A program made the translations under genes and the position numbers. The notes under the pieces were generated by a model, which worked only from the letters and a program-made list of their open reading frames with translations, made no database searches and was not told the origin of the DNA. From contig CBIFWW010000078.1 in NCBI GenBank assembly GCA_966186435.1, forward strand, positions 1-15,677: a stretch of DNA of 15,677 bases. Reading direction: 5' to 3'. How positions within the stretch are numbered: position 1 is the first letter of the stretch; each line of letters starts with the position of its first letter. Source of the DNA: CBIFWW01 sp966186435. GTDB taxonomy: Bacteria > Pseudomonadota > Gammaproteobacteria > Enterobacterales > Enterobacteriaceae. Below are positions 7,099-13,808 of the stretch, piece by piece.

Positions 7099-7663
7099 CG
7101 GTTTTATCCCCTTGCGGTATTTCACACAGCCCCTGAGCCGGGATATCCAACGCAGAGTTAAAGCGCGCAGACAGGTTCTGGAACGCCACCAGCGCGGTGA
7201 GTTCCGCCAGTTGCTGATCGCTGTAGCTGGCTTTCAACGCCACTTTAAGTTCATCATCCACCTGCGGTGGTGTGGCGGTCATGGCTTCAGCATAGGCCAG
7301 AGCCAGGCGTTGCTCCTGAGTGAATAAAGCGGATTCCCGCCACTGACTTACCGCATGCACCAAATCCATAGAGCCACTGCGCTTCGCCAGGTTCAGGCCA
7401 TTAGCATCAATGCAAAACGCACAATGGCACAGTTGGGATACCCGGGTCATCACCAGCGCCCGCAGCACCGGGTTGAGGTTAGCGCGGCGGCGCTCCAGGG
7501 TGCCAACAAACAGGGCCACCAGCCAGAACAGGCCGGGCATTCTCGCCCACCAACGGGCGGGATTAAGCACAAAGCCGTAATGTTTACGTTGGGTGGCAAT
7601 CAACGGGCGGATGGCAGCCGGGATTTTGGCCGCCGGGGCAACCCAAGGGGATGGCAATTTCAC
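7091..7663 (-). CDS. ynjA: AhpD-like / carboxymuconolactone decarboxylase family protein YnjA
   Basis: This protein is 190 residues (E. coli YnjA 182) and is recognisable along its length, for example LVALFVGTLERRR and the C-terminal FQNLSARFNSALDIPAQGLC. It belongs to the AhpD-like alpha-helical fold. A CxxC pair, C81 and C84 (with C79 nearby: CHCAFC), stands where AhpD keeps its redox cysteines. The histidine that follows in classical AhpD (CxxCxxxH) is absent, as I recall for E. coli YnjA, so peroxidase-type activity is uncertain. The start is GTG at 7663, chosen for its AGGAG site six bases upstream; the longer open frame to 7990 overlaps nudG and has no family resemblance. Its stop overlaps ynjF (ATGCTTGA). 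In E. coli ynjA lies before ynjB on the transporter strand, so its place here is unusual. Confidence 0.92.
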   Translation of the reverse strand: MKLPSPWVAPAAKIPAAIRPLIATQRKHYGFVLNPARWWARMPGLFWLVALFVGTLERRRANLNPVLRALVMTRVSQLCHCAFCIDANGLNLAKRSGSMDLVHAVSQWRESALFTQEQRLALAYAEAMTATPPQVDDELKVALKASYSDQQLAELTALVAFQNLSARFNSALDIPAQGLCEIPQGDKTDA

Positions 7664-7741
7664 CGAAGACTCCTGAAAAACTGTTCGGTTACAAGAAAGC
7701 GTGGATAATAAGCCAAATTCGATAAGTAAAACTTGATAAAC
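7664..7741. promoter_or_regulatory. Divergent ynjA / nudG promoter region
   Basis: This 78-base AT-rich gap must hold the start signals of both genes. GATAAT at 7704-7709 on the plus strand and TATTAT on the minus strand (plus-strand ATAATA, 7705-7710) overlap, so they could be divergent -10 boxes. I see no good -35 box at the right distance for either, so the exact promoters are uncertain. Confidence 0.3.
7670..7674 (-). promoter_or_regulatory. Ribosome-binding site deciding the ynjA GTG start
   Basis: Read on the minus strand, AGGAG is followed by a six-base spacer and then GTG at 7663. This is near-ideal and fixes the start in a frame that is open much further upstream. Confidence 0.75.
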
Positions 7742-8152
7742 ATGCTTAAAACCCTGGATGTTGTGGCCGCCATTATTGTGCGTGACGGTAAAATTTTGCT
7801 GGCCTGCCGCCCTGAAACGGGCGATCAGCCTGGCCTGTGGGAGTTCCCCGGCGGCAAAGTAGAGGCTTACGAAACCCAGCCCCAGGCGCTGGCCCGTGAA
7901 TTGACGGAAGAGTTGGGGATTAACGCCACCCCGGAACGCTATATTGCCAGCCACCAGCGCGAAGTGAGCGGGCGGATTATCAACCTCCACGCCTGGGTAG
8001 TGCGGCGTTTTGAGGGGGAGCCACGGGCGCTACACCACAGTGAATTGATCTGGTGCCGCCCGCAGGATATTTGCCAATATGCCCTGGCCCCGGCAGATAT
8101 CCCACTGTTGGAAGCCTTTATGTGCGCACCCGACGCCATACCAGCGGATTAG
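7742..8152 (+). CDS. nudG: Nudix CTP pyrophosphohydrolase
   Basis: This is a Nudix hydrolase. E. coli NudG cleaves CTP, dCTP and oxidised or modified pyrimidine nucleotides such as 5-hydroxy-CTP to the monophosphate, cleaning the nucleotide pool. The Nudix box is complete: G, five residues, E, seven residues, REL, one, EE, one, GI (GKVEAYETQPQALARELTEELGI, about residues 37-59). The N-terminus VVAAIIVRDGKILLA and the segment SHQREVSGRI.NLHAW match E. coli NudG, and the length is 136 residues (E. coli 135). ATG at 7742 is preferred over an in-frame TTG at 7733; neither has a strong ribosome-binding site. It is divergent from ynjA. The last 35 bases overlap the 3' end of ynjH on the other strand. 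Confidence 0.94.
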   Translation: MLKTLDVVAAIIVRDGKILLACRPETGDQPGLWEFPGGKVEAYETQPQALARELTEELGINATPERYIASHQREVSGRIINLHAWVVRRFEGEPRALHHSELIWCRPQDICQYALAPADIPLLEAFMCAPDAIPAD

Positions 8153-8399
8153 TGCTTAGCGCCTTTTCATCACGCTGGCATTGCAGTAACACCCCATCGG
8201 TTTTTACTACCGCCCCCTCACTATAGTTGCGGTTTTCATAGATGCAGCAGCGGTTACAGGGGGTGCTGTTATTACCCCGGTTGTCGAATACCTCTGGCGG
8301 CACGTGTACATCCACATCGCCACGGTAATGCTCAGCCTGCGCCAGGCTACTCAGGCTCAATAGCATCAACACACTTAAACCTATTCCGGCCTTTTTCAT
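8118..8399 (-). CDS. ynjH: Small secreted DUF1496-type protein YnjH
   Basis: This is a 93-residue protein of unknown function. It has a clear signal peptide (MKKAGIGLSVLMLLSLSSLAQA, cleaved before EHYRG), so it is probably periplasmic. The mature part of about 70 residues holds C48, C51, C52 and C74 in PCNRCCIYENRNYSEGAVV...LLQCQRDE, the pattern I associate with DUF1496/YnjH. The cysteines could form disulfides or bind a metal; neither is shown. The frame is open to a GTG at 8411, but the ATG at 8399 has GGAGAG at a good distance. A possible -10 box (TATAGT on the minus strand, 8428-8433) lies upstream, without a clear -35. Its 3' end overlaps nudG by 35 bases, convergently. Confidence 0.88.
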   Translation of the reverse strand: MKKAGIGLSVLMLLSLSSLAQAEHYRGDVDVHVPPEVFDNRGNNSTPCNRCCIYENRNYSEGAVVKTDGVLLQCQRDEKALSTNPLVWRRVRT

Positions 8400-8512
8400 C
8401 GCACTCTCCACAGATGATTGTTGCTTAACTATAAACGCCGCTCAAAAAAACCGATGTATTTCAATAACGGCTCAAAATTAGAAAAACTTATACCAGGGCC
8501 GTTTCAAGACGC

Positions 8513-8552
8513 TTTTTTTTGTTGTCCGGGGGCGGAATGGCGGTGATATAGT
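8513..8552 (+). promoter_or_regulatory. Probable gdhA promoter
   Basis: TGATATAGT at 8544-8552 is a good extended -10 element (TG, one base, TATAGT). TTGTCC at 8522-8527 could be the -35 box, although the 19-base spacing is long, which an extended -10 can tolerate. A run of eight T at 8513-8520 sits just upstream like an UP element. The predicted transcript would start near 8559 with a leader of about 55 bases. The regulators of gdhA known in E. coli (for example Nac and ArgP) cannot be located by eye. Confidence 0.45.
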
Positions 8553-8614
8553 CAAAAAACACAACGCAAATCACACAACATCATTACTTTTTATTATTAG
8601 AAAGGGAGTTATTC

Positions 8615-9958
8615 ATGGAAAAGATTCAGTCCCTCGAGCAGTTCTTGGCCCAGACCCAAAAGCGCGATCCTAACCAATCCGAATTTGCTCAGGCGGTACG
8701 GGAAGTCATGACCACCCTGTGGCCCTTCCTCGAACAAAACCCTCAATACCGCCAAAGCGCCCTGTTGGAGCGGTTGGTAGAGCCAGAGCGGGTGATCCAG
8801 TTTCGCGTGGCCTGGCTGAATGACCGCAATGAAGTGCAGGTGAACCGCGCCTGGCGGGTGCAGTTCAGTTCTGCCATCGGCCCCTTTAAGGGCGGCATGC
8901 GCTTCCACCCGACGGTGAACCTGTCGATCCTGAAATTCCTTGGCTTTGAACAAACCTTTAAAAACGCCCTGACCACCCTGCCTATGGGCGGCGGCAAAGG
9001 GGGCAGCGATTTTAACCCGAAAGGCAAAAGCGACAGTGAGATCATGCGTTTCTGCCAGGCATTGATGATTGAGCTGTATCGCCACCTTGGCCCGGATACT
9101 GACGTACCCGCCGGGGACATTGGCGTCGGTGGCCGCGAAGTGGGCTATATGGCCGGGATGATGAAAAAACTCAGCAACAACACCGCCTGTGTGTTCACCG
9201 GCAAAGGGCTGTCCTTTGGCGGTAGCCTGATCCGCCCCGAAGCCACCGGTTACGGCCTGATTTACTTTACCGATGCCATGCTTAAACACCATGGTTTAAG
9301 CATGGAAGGGATGCGGGTGGCAGTATCCGGCTCTGGTAATGTGGCCCAGTATGCGATTGAGAAAGCCATGGCCTTTGGGGCCAAAGTGATTACCGCTTCT
9401 GATTCCAGCGGCACCGTGGTGGATGAAGCCGGGTTCACTCCGGAAAAGCTGGCCCGTCTGTGTGCCATTAAAGCCAGCCGCGATGGCCGGGTGGCAGATT
9501 ATGCCGCAGAGTTTGGCCTGACCTATCTGGAAGGCAAGCAGCCCTGGGGTGTGCCAGTAGATATCGCCCTGCCGTGCGCCACCCAGAACGAACTGGATGA
9601 AGAAGCGGCACGGGTGCTGATTCACAACGGGGTGAAGGCCGTGGCGGAAGGAGCGAATATGCCAACCACCATTGAAGCCACCGAATTGTTCCTGGAAGCA
9701 GGGGTGCTGTTTGCGCCGGGTAAAGCGGCCAATGCCGGTGGGGTAGCCACCTCCGGTCTAGAGATGGCCCAAAACGCGGCCCGTTATGGCTGGAAATCAG
9801 AGAAGGTGGACGCCCGCCTGCACCACATTATGCTGGATATCCACGAAGCCTGCGTGGAGCACGGTGGTGAGGGCGCGCAAACCCACTATGTGCGCGGGGC
9901 TAACATTGCGGGCTTTGTAAAAGTCGCCGATGCCATGCTGGGGCAAGGGGTGATTTAA
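8615..9958 (+). CDS. gdhA: NADP-specific glutamate dehydrogenase
   Basis: This enzyme makes glutamate from 2-oxoglutarate and ammonium with NADPH, the ammonium-assimilation route favoured when nitrogen and energy supply permit. It is a cytoplasmic hexamer of 447 residues, the same length as E. coli GdhA. The substrate-binding core is intact: K92 in GPFKGGMRFHP, K116, and K128 in LPMGGGKGGSDF, followed by the DVPAGDIGVGGREVGYM segment. The coenzyme-binding fold shows GSGNVAQYA at about residues 234-242. AGGGAG at 8603-8608 gives a strong ribosome-binding site six bases before the ATG. The stop codon TAA shares the bases TTAA with the stop of topB on the other strand, and the transcription terminator of gdhA lies inside topB. 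No neighbour on the same strand follows, so it is likely transcribed alone. Confidence 0.97.
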   Translation: MEKIQSLEQFLAQTQKRDPNQSEFAQAVREVMTTLWPFLEQNPQYRQSALLERLVEPERVIQFRVAWLNDRNEVQVNRAWRVQFSSAIGPFKGGMRFHPTVNLSILKFLGFEQTFKNALTTLPMGGGKGGSDFNPKGKSDSEIMRFCQALMIELYRHLGPDTDVPAGDIGVGGREVGYMAGMMKKLSNNTACVFTGKGLSFGGSLIRPEATGYGLIYFTDAMLKHHGLSMEGMRVAVSGSGNVAQYAIEKAMAFGAKVITASDSSGTVVDEAGFTPEKLARLCAIKASRDGRVADYAAEFGLTYLEGKQPWGVPVDIALPCATQNELDEEAARVLIHNGVKAVAEGANMPTTIEATELFLEAGVLFAPGKAANAGGVATSGLEMAQNAARYGWKSEKVDARLHHIMLDIHEACVEHGGEGAQTHYVRGANIAGFVKVADAMLGQGVI

Positions 9959-11907
9959 GCCTCTGCCACTGCACTATCGCCCCCTTTCTTGCGGGGCGTT
10001 TTTTTTGCCCCGCTGCGCTTGTTGTATTTGGCATTCTTCCCGGCAGACGGGGCCACAATCCCACGGAAACTGCGCACCGGCGTGCTACGGGCCTGATCGA
10101 TCAACTGATACAGGGTTTGCACCAGCGGATGCATAAAATCCTGGTAGCGGCACTGCTTCTCGCTGATTTGGGTCAGGGTGGACTCCCACTGCGCCGTCAT
10201 ATCTGGCCGGGCCGCCAGCTCAGGTAGCGAGTGTATCAATGCCCTACCCGCCTCGGTGGAATGGATATAGCGGCCTTTCTTTTCCAGGAAGGCGCGTTTA
10301 AATAACAGCTCGATAATCCCGGCGCGGGTGGCTTCGGTGCCCAGGCCATCGGTGGCACGCAGGATCTTTTTCAGATCTTTATCCTGCACAAAGCGGGCTA
10401 TCCCGGTCATGGCAGATAGCAGCGTAGCATCGGTAAAGTGGCGCGGCGGCTGGGTTTGCCGCTCCACCACTTCGCCTTTTTCACATAACAGCTCATCCCC
10501 TTTCGCCACCACTGGCAGCGGGGTGCCATCATTATCTTCGTCCCGCTCTTTAGCGCCTAACAGGGTGCGCCACCCGGCTTCCGCCAAAAAACGGGCTTTG
10601 GCGTTGAATTTGCCCCCGGCGATGTCCAGATCGATGGTGCATTTGCGGAACACCGCGTCCGGGCAGAATTGCATCAGATACTGGCGGGCCACCAGCTCAT
10701 AAATCTGTGCTTCATTGTGGGTCAGGTTCACGCTATCAGTACGCGCCGTGGGGATGATCGCATGGTGGGCATCCACCTTTTTATCATCCCAACAGCGGTT
10801 GCGCCGGTTCATATCCACCACGGGTTGCGGTAGCAGGCCCCCGGCATGTACCGAAATCGCATTCACCACCGCATGGCGCCCGGCGAAGTGCTCATCGGGA
10901 AGATAGCGGCTATCGGAGCGGGGGTAGGTAATCAGTTTGTGGGTTTCATACAGCTTCTGGCACACATCCAGCACCGCCTGGGCGCTGAGGCCAAATTTTT
11001 TGGCAGCCTCGATTTGCAGGGCTGACAGCGAAAACGGCAACGGGGCCGGCTCAGACTCGCGCTTATCGTTATAACCTGTGACCAAGGCCGGTTGGCCGTT
11101 AATACGGTTGACCACATGCTCCGCCAGCGGGCGGTGCAGCAGGCGGCCTTCTTCATCTTGATAAGGTTCACAAGATTCACTGGGCTGCCAGGTGGCAACA
11201 AACCGTTCATCTTTCGGGGTGACGATGTGGGCCTTTACTTCAAAAAAGTCTTTGGCGACAAAATTGGCGATGTCTTCATCGCGGCGCACCACCAGCCCCA
11301 GTACCGGGGTCTGGACACGCCCCACCGATAACACCCCCTGGTAACCGGCATTGCGGCCCAGGATGGTATAGGCGCGGGTCATATTGATCCCGTAGAGCCA
11401 GTCGGCCCGGGCGCGGGCCAGGGCGGAGACACACAGCGGTACAAAGTCACTGTTGGGCCGCAGGCGATCCACCGCCCGCTCCACAGCCTGTGGGTTGAGG
11501 TCGTTAATTAGGCAGCGCTGAACCTGCTGGCGCTTGTCTGCCGCCAGGCCTAAATAGTCCAACACTTCATCCACCAGCAATTGCCCTTCCCTGTCCGGGT
11601 CACCGGCATGAATGACAACACTGGCTTCACCCAGTAGCTTTTTAATCACATTGAGCTGTTTGGCGACGGAGGGGCGCGGCTGGAGCTGCCACTTTTCCGG
11701 CACGATGGGCAGGTCCGCCAGGTTCCAGCGCGCATAGCGGCTGTCGTAGGCGTCCGGCTGGGCCTGCTCAAGCAGGTGGCCGACACACCAGGTCACCACC
11801 TGGCCGTTACCGCACTCGATAAACCCATCCCCGCGCCGGTGCGGCTTGGGGAGGATATCGGCAATGGCCCGGGCCAGGCTGGGCTTTTCGGCAATAAACA
11901 GCCGCAT
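9955..11907 (-). CDS. topB: DNA topoisomerase III
   Basis: This is a type IA topoisomerase that decatenates replication intermediates and works with RecQ-like helicases. It has 650 residues, against 653 in E. coli. The N-terminal Toprim domain has the catalytic acids E7 (FIAEKPS) and D103, D105 and E107 (DPDREG). The active-site tyrosine is Y328 in TYPRSDSRYLP, the same number as in E. coli. The basic C-terminal tail (KYNKRSGAKKTPRKKGG) fits a DNA-binding end. The ATG is 4 bases after the selD stop with only AAGG very close upstream, so translation is probably coupled to selD. Its end overlaps the gdhA stop by 4 bases. An in-frame A8 run near the end is a by-product of the gdhA terminator and a possible slippery site. 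Confidence 0.97.
   Translation of the reverse strand: MRLFIAEKPSLARAIADILPKPHRRGDGFIECGNGQVVTWCVGHLLEQAQPDAYDSRYARWNLADLPIVPEKWQLQPRPSVAKQLNVIKKLLGEASVVIHAGDPDREGQLLVDEVLDYLGLAADKRQQVQRCLINDLNPQAVERAVDRLRPNSDFVPLCVSALARARADWLYGINMTRAYTILGRNAGYQGVLSVGRVQTPVLGLVVRRDEDIANFVAKDFFEVKAHIVTPKDERFVATWQPSESCEPYQDEEGRLLHRPLAEHVVNRINGQPALVTGYNDKRESEPAPLPFSLSALQIEAAKKFGLSAQAVLDVCQKLYETHKLITYPRSDSRYLPDEHFAGRHAVVNAISVHAGGLLPQPVVDMNRRNRCWDDKKVDAHHAIIPTARTDSVNLTHNEAQIYELVARQYLMQFCPDAVFRKCTIDLDIAGGKFNAKARFLAEAGWRTLLGAKERDEDNDGTPLPVVAKGDELLCEKGEVVERQTQPPRHFTDATLLSAMTGIARFVQDKDLKKILRATDGLGTEATRAGIIELLFKRAFLEKKGRYIHSTEAGRALIHSLPELAARPDMTAQWESTLTQISEKQCRYQDFMHPLVQTLYQLIDQARSTPVRSFRGIVAPSAGKNAKYNKRSGAKKTPRKKGGDSAVAEA
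9978..10006 (+). terminator. Intrinsic terminator of gdhA, inside topB
   Basis: CGCCCC at 9978-9983 pairs with GGGGCG at 9993-9998 across a 9-base loop and is followed directly by eight T (9999-10006). This is a classic intrinsic terminator 20 bases after the gdhA stop. It lies within the last codons of topB on the minus strand. A second possible pairing, GCGGGGC at 9991-9997 with GCCCCGC at 10007-10013, would place the T run in its loop. Confidence 0.8.
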
Positions 11908-11911
11908 CGCC

Positions 11912-12955
11912 TTAGCGGATCTCGATCATCGGGCGGCCTGCACGGGCGGTGCGCAGTTCCCCGATGGCGTTGAGCGTGATTCCGTGCTGGCTGGCAGCGG
12001 CCAGTACCTCGGATTCAGCTTCCGGGGTCACCGCCAGCAGCAGGCCGCCGGAGGTTTGCGGATCGCACAGCAGGTCACGCACTTCGTCGGGCATCTCTCC
12101 CATCAGATGACCGTAGCTGGCAAAGTTGCGCCCGGTGCCACCGGGTACACAGCCCTGAGCGATGTAGGCTTCCACGCCCGGCAGTTTAGGAATGGCGGCG
12201 ACGTCGACCAATGCCTGTACCCCGGCCCCACGGCAAACCTCACTCAGGTGGCCTAACAGGCCGAACCCGGTAACGTCAGTCATGGCTTTCACGCCTTCAA
12301 TATTGGCGAAGTCGGCACCGGGTTTGTTCATCTGGCACATCACTTCTGTCGCCAGGCCAACGTGCTCTGGCAGCAGTTTGGATTTTTTCTCGGCGGTGGT
12401 CAGTACGCCAATACCCAACGGCTTGGTGAGAAACAGTTTGCAGCCTGCGGTGGCGGTGCTGTTTTTCTTCACCCGCTCGGTCGGCACAATCCCGGTGACG
12501 GCCAGGCCGAAGATAGGCTCAGGGGCATCAATGGAGTGACCACCGGCCAGGGCAATCCCGGCCTGCTGGCAGGCATAACGCCCGCCTTCGATCACTTCAC
12601 GGGCAATTTCCGGGGCCAGGACATTGACCGGCCAGCCGAGAATAGCAATCCCCATTATCGGTTTGCCGCCCATGGCATAGATATCGCTGATGGCATTGGT
12701 GGCGGCGATACGCCCAAAATCGAAGGGGTTATCGACAATCGGCATAAAGAAATCGGTGGTGCTGATCACGCTGGTGCCGTTGCCCAGATCGTAGACCGCC
12801 GCATCATCACTGGTTTCGTTACCTACCAGCAGATTGGGATCGACAAATTTGCTTTGCTCACTGTGCAGGATGGTTTCCAGCACTTTAGGGGAAATTTTGC
12901 AACCGCAACCGGCACCGTGGCTGTATTGGGTTAACCGGATAGTTTGCTCACTCAT
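11912..12955 (-). CDS. selD: Selenide, water dikinase (selenophosphate synthetase)
   Basis: This enzyme makes selenophosphate from selenide and ATP, the selenium donor for selenocysteine tRNA and for 2-selenouridine in tRNA. It has 347 residues, as in E. coli. The glycine-rich N-terminal loop holds C17 and C19 followed by K20 (GAGCGCK), the residues essential in E. coli; position 17 is cysteine and not selenocysteine. The conserved FFMPIVDNPFDFGRIAATNAISDIYAMGG segment and DPQTSGG near the C-terminus are typical of the AIRS/PurM-like fold. GAGGAG about seven bases before the ATG supports the start. topB follows after 4 bases, as in E. coli. A functional SelD implies a selenoprotein or selenouridine pathway elsewhere in this genome, which the window does not show. 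Confidence 0.97.
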   Translation of the reverse strand: MSEQTIRLTQYSHGAGCGCKISPKVLETILHSEQSKFVDPNLLVGNETSDDAAVYDLGNGTSVISTTDFFMPIVDNPFDFGRIAATNAISDIYAMGGKPIMGIAILGWPVNVLAPEIAREVIEGGRYACQQAGIALAGGHSIDAPEPIFGLAVTGIVPTERVKKNSTATAGCKLFLTKPLGIGVLTTAEKKSKLLPEHVGLATEVMCQMNKPGADFANIEGVKAMTDVTGFGLLGHLSEVCRGAGVQALVDVAAIPKLPGVEAYIAQGCVPGGTGRNFASYGHLMGEMPDEVRDLLCDPQTSGGLLLAVTPEAESEVLAAASQHGITLNAIGELRTARAGRPMIEIR

Positions 12956-12982
12956 GGCACGCTCCTCAATGGCAATGGGGTT

Positions 12983-13011
12983 ATGTTAACCCGTCGCGCC
13001 GGGCGTGATAA
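12983..13011 (-). promoter_or_regulatory. Possible selD-topB promoter
   Basis: On the minus strand TTATCA (plus 13006-13011) and TAACAT (plus 12983-12988) are 17 bases apart, each matching four of six consensus bases. The predicted leader is about 20 bases. The -10 box overlaps a perfect 6-bp dyad (GGGTTA, 3 bases, TAACCC; 12978-12992), which could be an operator. Confidence 0.3.
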
Positions 13012-13049
13012 GTGTTGCTGTCTTATTTCCTGTGCGGATGATTAGATTC

Positions 13050-13076
13050 TGGCCCCGGCTGCGGGTGCCGGGGCCA
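13050..13076 (-). terminator. Strong GC hairpin after ydjA (probable terminator or processing stem)
   Basis: GGCCCCGG at 13051-13058 and CCGGGGCC at 13068-13075 form a perfect 8-bp stem, extended by an outer T-A pair, around a 9-base loop. It starts 8 bases after the ydjA stop and lies between ydjA and selD. No T run follows on either strand, so it may be a weak or Rho-assisted terminator, or a stem that protects the ydjA transcript end. Confidence 0.5.
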
Positions 13077-13083
13077 ATACAGC

Positions 13084-13635
13084 TTAGAAACGGCTGACGA
13101 AAGGGGTTACATCCGGTGTACTGATGGTGGTAGAAGCCTTCAATTGAGGCGTGCCCAAATAGAGGAAGCCCATAATTTGGTCTTGCTCGCAGCAACCAAA
13201 TGCAGCACGCACGGTAGCGTCTTCAGTCCACGCCCCGCTGCGCCAGATGCCGTTAAACCCCTGGGCCACGGCCGCCATTTGCATGGCCATCACCGTGCAG
13301 GCAGCGGAGGCAATTTGCTCCCAGCGTGGCACTTTAGGGTGTTGTTCCACTTTCGCCACCACCGTAATAATCAACGGCGCGCGGACCGGTGACTGGCGGG
13401 CTTTATCGATGGCTTTATCATCCATCCCGGCCTGACCGGCGGCATCTTCCAGCAAGGCGCTAAAACGGTCGCGCCCTTCCCCTTCAATCACAAAGAAATG
13501 CCAAGGTTGGAGCGTTTTATGGTCCGGTGCGCGTAGGGCAGCCCGCAAAATATTATCCAAGGCTTCCCCGGCGGGGCCTGGCTCGGTTAAACGGGAGGCG
13601 CTGCGTCGATTTACCAATAACTCAAGTGCATCCAT
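13084..13635 (-). CDS. ydjA: Nitroreductase family protein YdjA
   Basis: This is a small FMN-dependent oxidoreductase of the nitroreductase superfamily that reduces nitroaromatic compounds or quinones with NAD(P)H; the natural substrate is unknown. The 183 residues equal the E. coli YdjA length. The N-terminal RRSASRL and the APDHKTLQPWHFFVI segment are typical flavin-contact regions, and FNGIWRSGAWTED and GFLYLGTP mark the C-terminal half. AGGAG seven bases before the ATG supports the start. It is divergent from sppA and lies 128 bases upstream of selD on the same strand, with a GC hairpin between them. It may therefore be a separate unit, or partly read through into selD-topB. The order ydjA-selD-topB is the same in E. 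coli. Confidence 0.95.
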   Translation of the reverse strand: MDALELLVNRRSASRLTEPGPAGEALDNILRAALRAPDHKTLQPWHFFVIEGEGRDRFSALLEDAAGQAGMDDKAIDKARQSPVRAPLIITVVAKVEQHPKVPRWEQIASAACTVMAMQMAAVAQGFNGIWRSGAWTEDATVRAAFGCCEQDQIMGFLYLGTPQLKASTTISTPDVTPFVSRF

Positions 13636-13715
13636 GATGTTGCTCCTGTCTCAATTCTGCCCCGTTGAAATTAGCACAGGCTGCAAAATTGTTACAGCAT
13701 GGTAGCGGAATCCTG

Positions 13716-13744
13716 CTGACAAGCGGCGGCTGGGTAATTAGGAT
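13716..13744 (+). promoter_or_regulatory. Probable sppA promoter
   Basis: CTGACA at 13716-13721 (five of six) and TAGGAT at 13739-13744 (four of six) are separated by 17 bases, a good sigma-70 arrangement. It would start transcription near 13751 and give a leader of roughly 58 bases. It lies in the 173-base divergent region between ydjA and sppA. Confidence 0.5.
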
Positions 13745-13808
13745 AGCTAACACATCGCCCTGGTATTTTCACGGATGGGCCTTTGCTAACCCAAGTTATG
13801 GAGAGAAA

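Noticed and set aside
7664..7990. N-terminal extension of ynjA over nudG
   Set aside because: The GTG at 7663 has a near-perfect ribosome-binding site, and the extension would overlap nudG and the divergent promoter region.
8609..9292. 227-codon open frame on the minus strand, antisense to gdhA
   Set aside because: It is a shadow of the GC-rich gdhA frame. It shows no recognisable domain, and gdhA on the other strand is certain.
12362..12934. 190-codon open frame on the plus strand, antisense to selD
   Set aside because: Composition is typical of a reverse-complement shadow, and selD is complete and conserved over the same bases.
11960..12960. Possible UGA selenocysteine codon in selD
   Set aside because: Position 17 is encoded as cysteine and the frame is continuous, so there is no recoding.
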